Origin: Rotaria sordida
Taxonomy: Eukaryota > Rotifera > Eurotatoria > Philodinida > Philodinidae
DNA length: 64,000 nucleotides
Assembly: GCA_905250125.1 (NCBI GenBank)
Contig: CAJNOL010000090.1
Coordinates: forward strand, 62,001 to 126,000
Direction: 5' to 3'
Position 1 is the stretch's first letter. Every line of letters begins with the position of its first letter. The notes beneath the pieces are model-generated. The model was given only the letters and a program-made list of their open reading frames with translations, did not search any database and had not been told where the DNA came from. A program made the translations under genes and the position numbers. Shown here in pieces: positions 61,469 to 64,000 of this stretch.

Positions 61469-61478
61469 TTTTTTATAG
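61469..61478 (+). promoter_or_regulatory. Candidate trans-splice acceptor before DRC2
   Basis: Poly-T tract ending tttttatag, AG at 61477-61478, 17 nt before the DRC2 ATG and just after the CFAP68 AATAAA. It fits a leader acceptor in an operon-like gap. Confidence 0.4.
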
Positions 61479-61495
61479 ATTAGAAAAAGAGAAAA

Positions 61496-64000
61496 ATGGA
61501 AGCGACGGAACAAGATCTTCTTGCAACACAAAAAGCCCTCGAAGAAGAGGTGCAAAATAAAGTCAAAGAAGCTGTCATGGATAATTTTCTTCGAGTAAGT
61601 TATTTAAGAAAAATAAAATAAAATTTTTTAGATAATATTATATATTATAGGAAAAATTAACTCGCGAAGAAAAATTTACACAAAATAATACATTTAAATT
61701 AAATACACAATGGCTTGCTGTTATGCGAGCAGCTAAATCAAAAGAATTAAAAAAAGAAATTGAAATTTTATCACAAACATTTGGACGTATTATTGATCGA
61801 AAAGATACTGTTATTAAAGCATCATCCAAAGATATAGAAGAAGCTGAAGAACAATATAATATGGCATTAAGAAGTTTTTTTGAAGCCATTGAAAAAATGA
61901 TTAGTAAGAAAAATTTAATGTCGAATAACTTTTTTTATGCTAATTTCTTATTTAGCAATGCATACATCAACAATTGATAAATTACTTGATCAATATGAAC
62001 AAGATGTTGAACAAATAAAATATGAATTTCGTGAAGAACGTGCAAGAATAATTCGTGATCATGATATTTCAAAAACTGAATTACAAGATATTATTTATAA
62101 TATGGAAAAAACATATCTTGATGCCGAAACAACAGCTGAACAAAATTTTCAAGCAAATATGGAAGAATTACGTAATAAAGTTAGTATTATATGAATTAAA
62201 ATATTTTTCCTATGGAAATAATTGATTTGTTTTTGTCTTTCTAAGTATCGAGAAGATATGCAACAATATCAATTAAATGTTGAAAGTCGTTCAACAGCAT
62301 TACAAAATGAAATGACACTCATAACAAATAATTATAAAGAACGAACAAGAGAAAGTAAAGCACAATATCAAGAATATAAAATGAAAGATGAAAAAAATTC
62401 CAAAGAAATTCGAGATGCAACAATTTATATTAATCGAATTACTGTAAATGATAAAAAAAAAATATTATATAATAAATAAATAATAAACTATTTTTAGGAC
62501 AAAATTAATAGCGTCAAATCTCAAATTGCAACTCTTGAAGCAAATCATCAAGCAAGAATGAATAAAGTTGCACAGGTAAATTTAATCAAAATTAGAGTTT
62601 TCCCGTCAAAAAGCAATTAGAATTTTAGATTAAAAGTCAAGTACAAAGTTAAAATAGAAATCTAGAAGTTTACTATTCGAAAGAACAGAGTGAAAAAATT
62701 TCAAACTCCATAAAATAGGGCGAACGATTTTCTAGTTATCTAATTCTGACTCTTATTAAAGAAATTGCTTTGTATTCATTCATTTCTGTGTTGAAATTGA
62801 TGAGAAAACTCCATTTGAAATTTTATGTTTTTTTTTAACTACATAATTAACATAAAGATCTGTGTTGTATTCAGATTTTCTCTTTCCGAGGAATAATTTA
62901 AAACTTCAGAAGGGTGAACCCAATCTTCGGAGGGATGTCGCTTCCTCAATTCTCACGCTAAACAGTAAAAAAAACAGCTTTTTTTTGCTCTGCATTTTAG
63001 GAACCGAATCGGAATAGATATTGTTAATGTTCAATGTACTTAAGTTTTCTTTAGAAATATGTGAAATGATGACATGATTTAAAGATTTTTTTATTGTAGC
63101 TAGGTCTTTGTTTGATTCCTAACAAGAAGGATGTAATGTGAAACTATTCTGTCGACATTTAATCTTACGAAAAAAAAGATTACTAATCGTTTATTATTTC
63201 GAAACATTTCGTAGAGATGAGGTGAAGAAGATGAGCAAAACTCTGATGTTTAATAAAGAACGCATCGGCAGCTTTAGGCGTGACGAGTGTGCCAATTGTT
63301 TCTCTTTTTCAACAATTTATTGATAGTAGCAGACGAAAATTTTCCAAAAACTACTGGAAAAATTCATATCTATTAGAAGTTTCAATCGGTGAGCGGCAAG
63401 CCATATCTAATACTGATGTTATGTCTAAAAAGAACTCTGAGTTGTTGTCTGAAAACTATCTCTGGTTTATGAAATTTTCTAAAATACTTAAGTCTTCGCC
63501 TTCGTTTTTTATTGAAGCAAGGCTCGACCCTCCTCAAGCCTAAGGATTCTATCACCTATGGACTACACCAAAAAATTGCCTTTCTTGCCATACTTAAAAA
63601 GTAGGAAACATTGGTATCGTGTAATCCATCAGTTGTAGTACTGAACGATTTTCTCATGAAAAAAAAACATGAAATATGTTAATGATTCAAAAAGAATAAT
63701 CAAACCTATCTGCGAAAAACATAACTTGCAAGAAGTATTGAAGTATAAGACGACAAATATGAATCGAGTTTTTTTTTTACTCTTGTCTATTCGTTGGTAC
63801 AACAATTTGATTGTCTTCAACATTTCTTGTTGAAAAATTGAAATAGAATTATAATATTTGTTAATTCCTCTTTTGTTTTTGTTTTCTAGGAAAAAGAAAG
63901 TATGAAACAATATTTACTTCAATTAAAATCTCAATTATTGGAAATGCAAGACGAATTACGTCGGCGTTTAATAAAACTTGCAACAGCATGTGATACAGTT
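61496..64000 (+). CDS. DRC2: Dynein regulatory complex subunit 2 (CCDC65), 5' part
   Basis: Six exons are visible, 61496-61594, 61651-61903, 61956-62179, 62246-62443, 62498-62575 and 63890 onward, all in phase. The gene runs off the window. Over 320 residues of coiled coil are visible. Diagnostic matches to human CCDC65 are LNTQWLAVMRAAKSKELKKE, IEILSQTFGRIIDRKD, EEAEEQYNMALRS, and KMKDEKNSKEIRDA. DRC2 forms a rod with DRC1 and DRC4 in the nexin-dynein link of motile cilia. The intron before exon 6 is 1314 nt and carries possible transposon debris. The next gene upstream, CFAP68, is also axonemal. Confidence 0.92.
62576..63889 (+). other. 1314-nt DRC2 intron with possible decayed element
   Basis: About twenty times the length of neighbouring introns. 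The frame 63280-63543 (87 codons) encodes ordinary-looking sequence without a recognised family. No terminal repeats were found. Confidence 0.35.

Noticed and set aside
1-64000. CRISPR arrays, rRNA or tRNA genes
   Set aside because: No regularly spaced direct repeats and no cloverleaf or rRNA-like sequence was noticed; a covariance-model scan would be needed to exclude tRNAs.

Overview
This is a eukaryotic (animal) window. It is very AT-rich and intron-dense. Most introns are 45-80 nt, bounded by GT/AG, with a T-rich tract before the acceptor. The protein set is metazoan: USP9X-like, striatin, PIM-like kinase, SDF2, TRAP-delta, ANAPC16, RPA43, RPB4, CFAP68 and DRC2 homologues. An ADP-ribosyltransferase/leucine-rich-repeat gene, a Penelope-like reverse transcriptase relic, and closely spaced genes with acceptor sites just before the ATG fit a bdelloid rotifer (Rotaria/Adineta-like). 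That taxonomic call is inference. A 100-base run of N at 30559-30658 is a scaffold gap.

Layout. 2-3534: C-terminal part of a USP9X/fat-facets-type deubiquitinase (+). 7913-8459 and 8564-12354: POLR2D (RPB4) and striatin (+), 104 bp apart. 15751-17723: Ser/Arg/Asn-rich disordered protein with a polyproline run (+). 20236-21496: KIAA1143 homologue (+). 25146-27099: PIM-like kinase (+). 27100-34560: large gene-poor stretch. 34561-37806 (-) and 39607-40411 (+): SDF2 and SSR4, two ER secretory-pathway genes in divergent orientation. 40412-45216: transposon graveyard with a Penelope-like RT pseudogene and hAT-like inverted-repeat elements. 45217-45489 and 45603-46251: ANAPC16 and RPA43 (+), 113 bp apart. 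47270-52068: LDL-receptor-related membrane receptor (+). 53121-55489: ART-LRR gene (-). 58443-59101: small single-RRM protein (-). 59773-60446: small Cys-rich membrane protein (+). 60778-61399 and 61496-end: CFAP68 and DRC2/CCDC65 (+), two axonemal genes 96 bp apart.

Reconstructed exon chains give a total length divisible by three for every gene, which supports the splice choices. Three tandem pairs (POLR2D-striatin, ANAPC16-POLR1F, CFAP68-DRC2) share one architecture: AATAAA within a few bases of the upstream stop, a gap of about 100 bp, then a T-rich acceptor and the next ATG. This resembles operons resolved by spliced-leader trans-splicing. The pair CFAP68-DRC2 is functionally coherent (cilia).

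A second theme is long imperfect inverted repeats (arms about 200-300 nt) in introns and intergenic DNA at 13181-13850, 35040-36330, 36334-36892, 43136-44046 and 48180-49000. One of these families recurs in introns of two unrelated genes. They look like foldback or MITE-type elements and could be transcribed as long hairpins. The ART-LRR gene is built from a single ART exon plus seven 84-nt, phase-0, one-repeat LRR exons and a 105-nt final exon, and its ART domain has lost the expected catalytic Arg.
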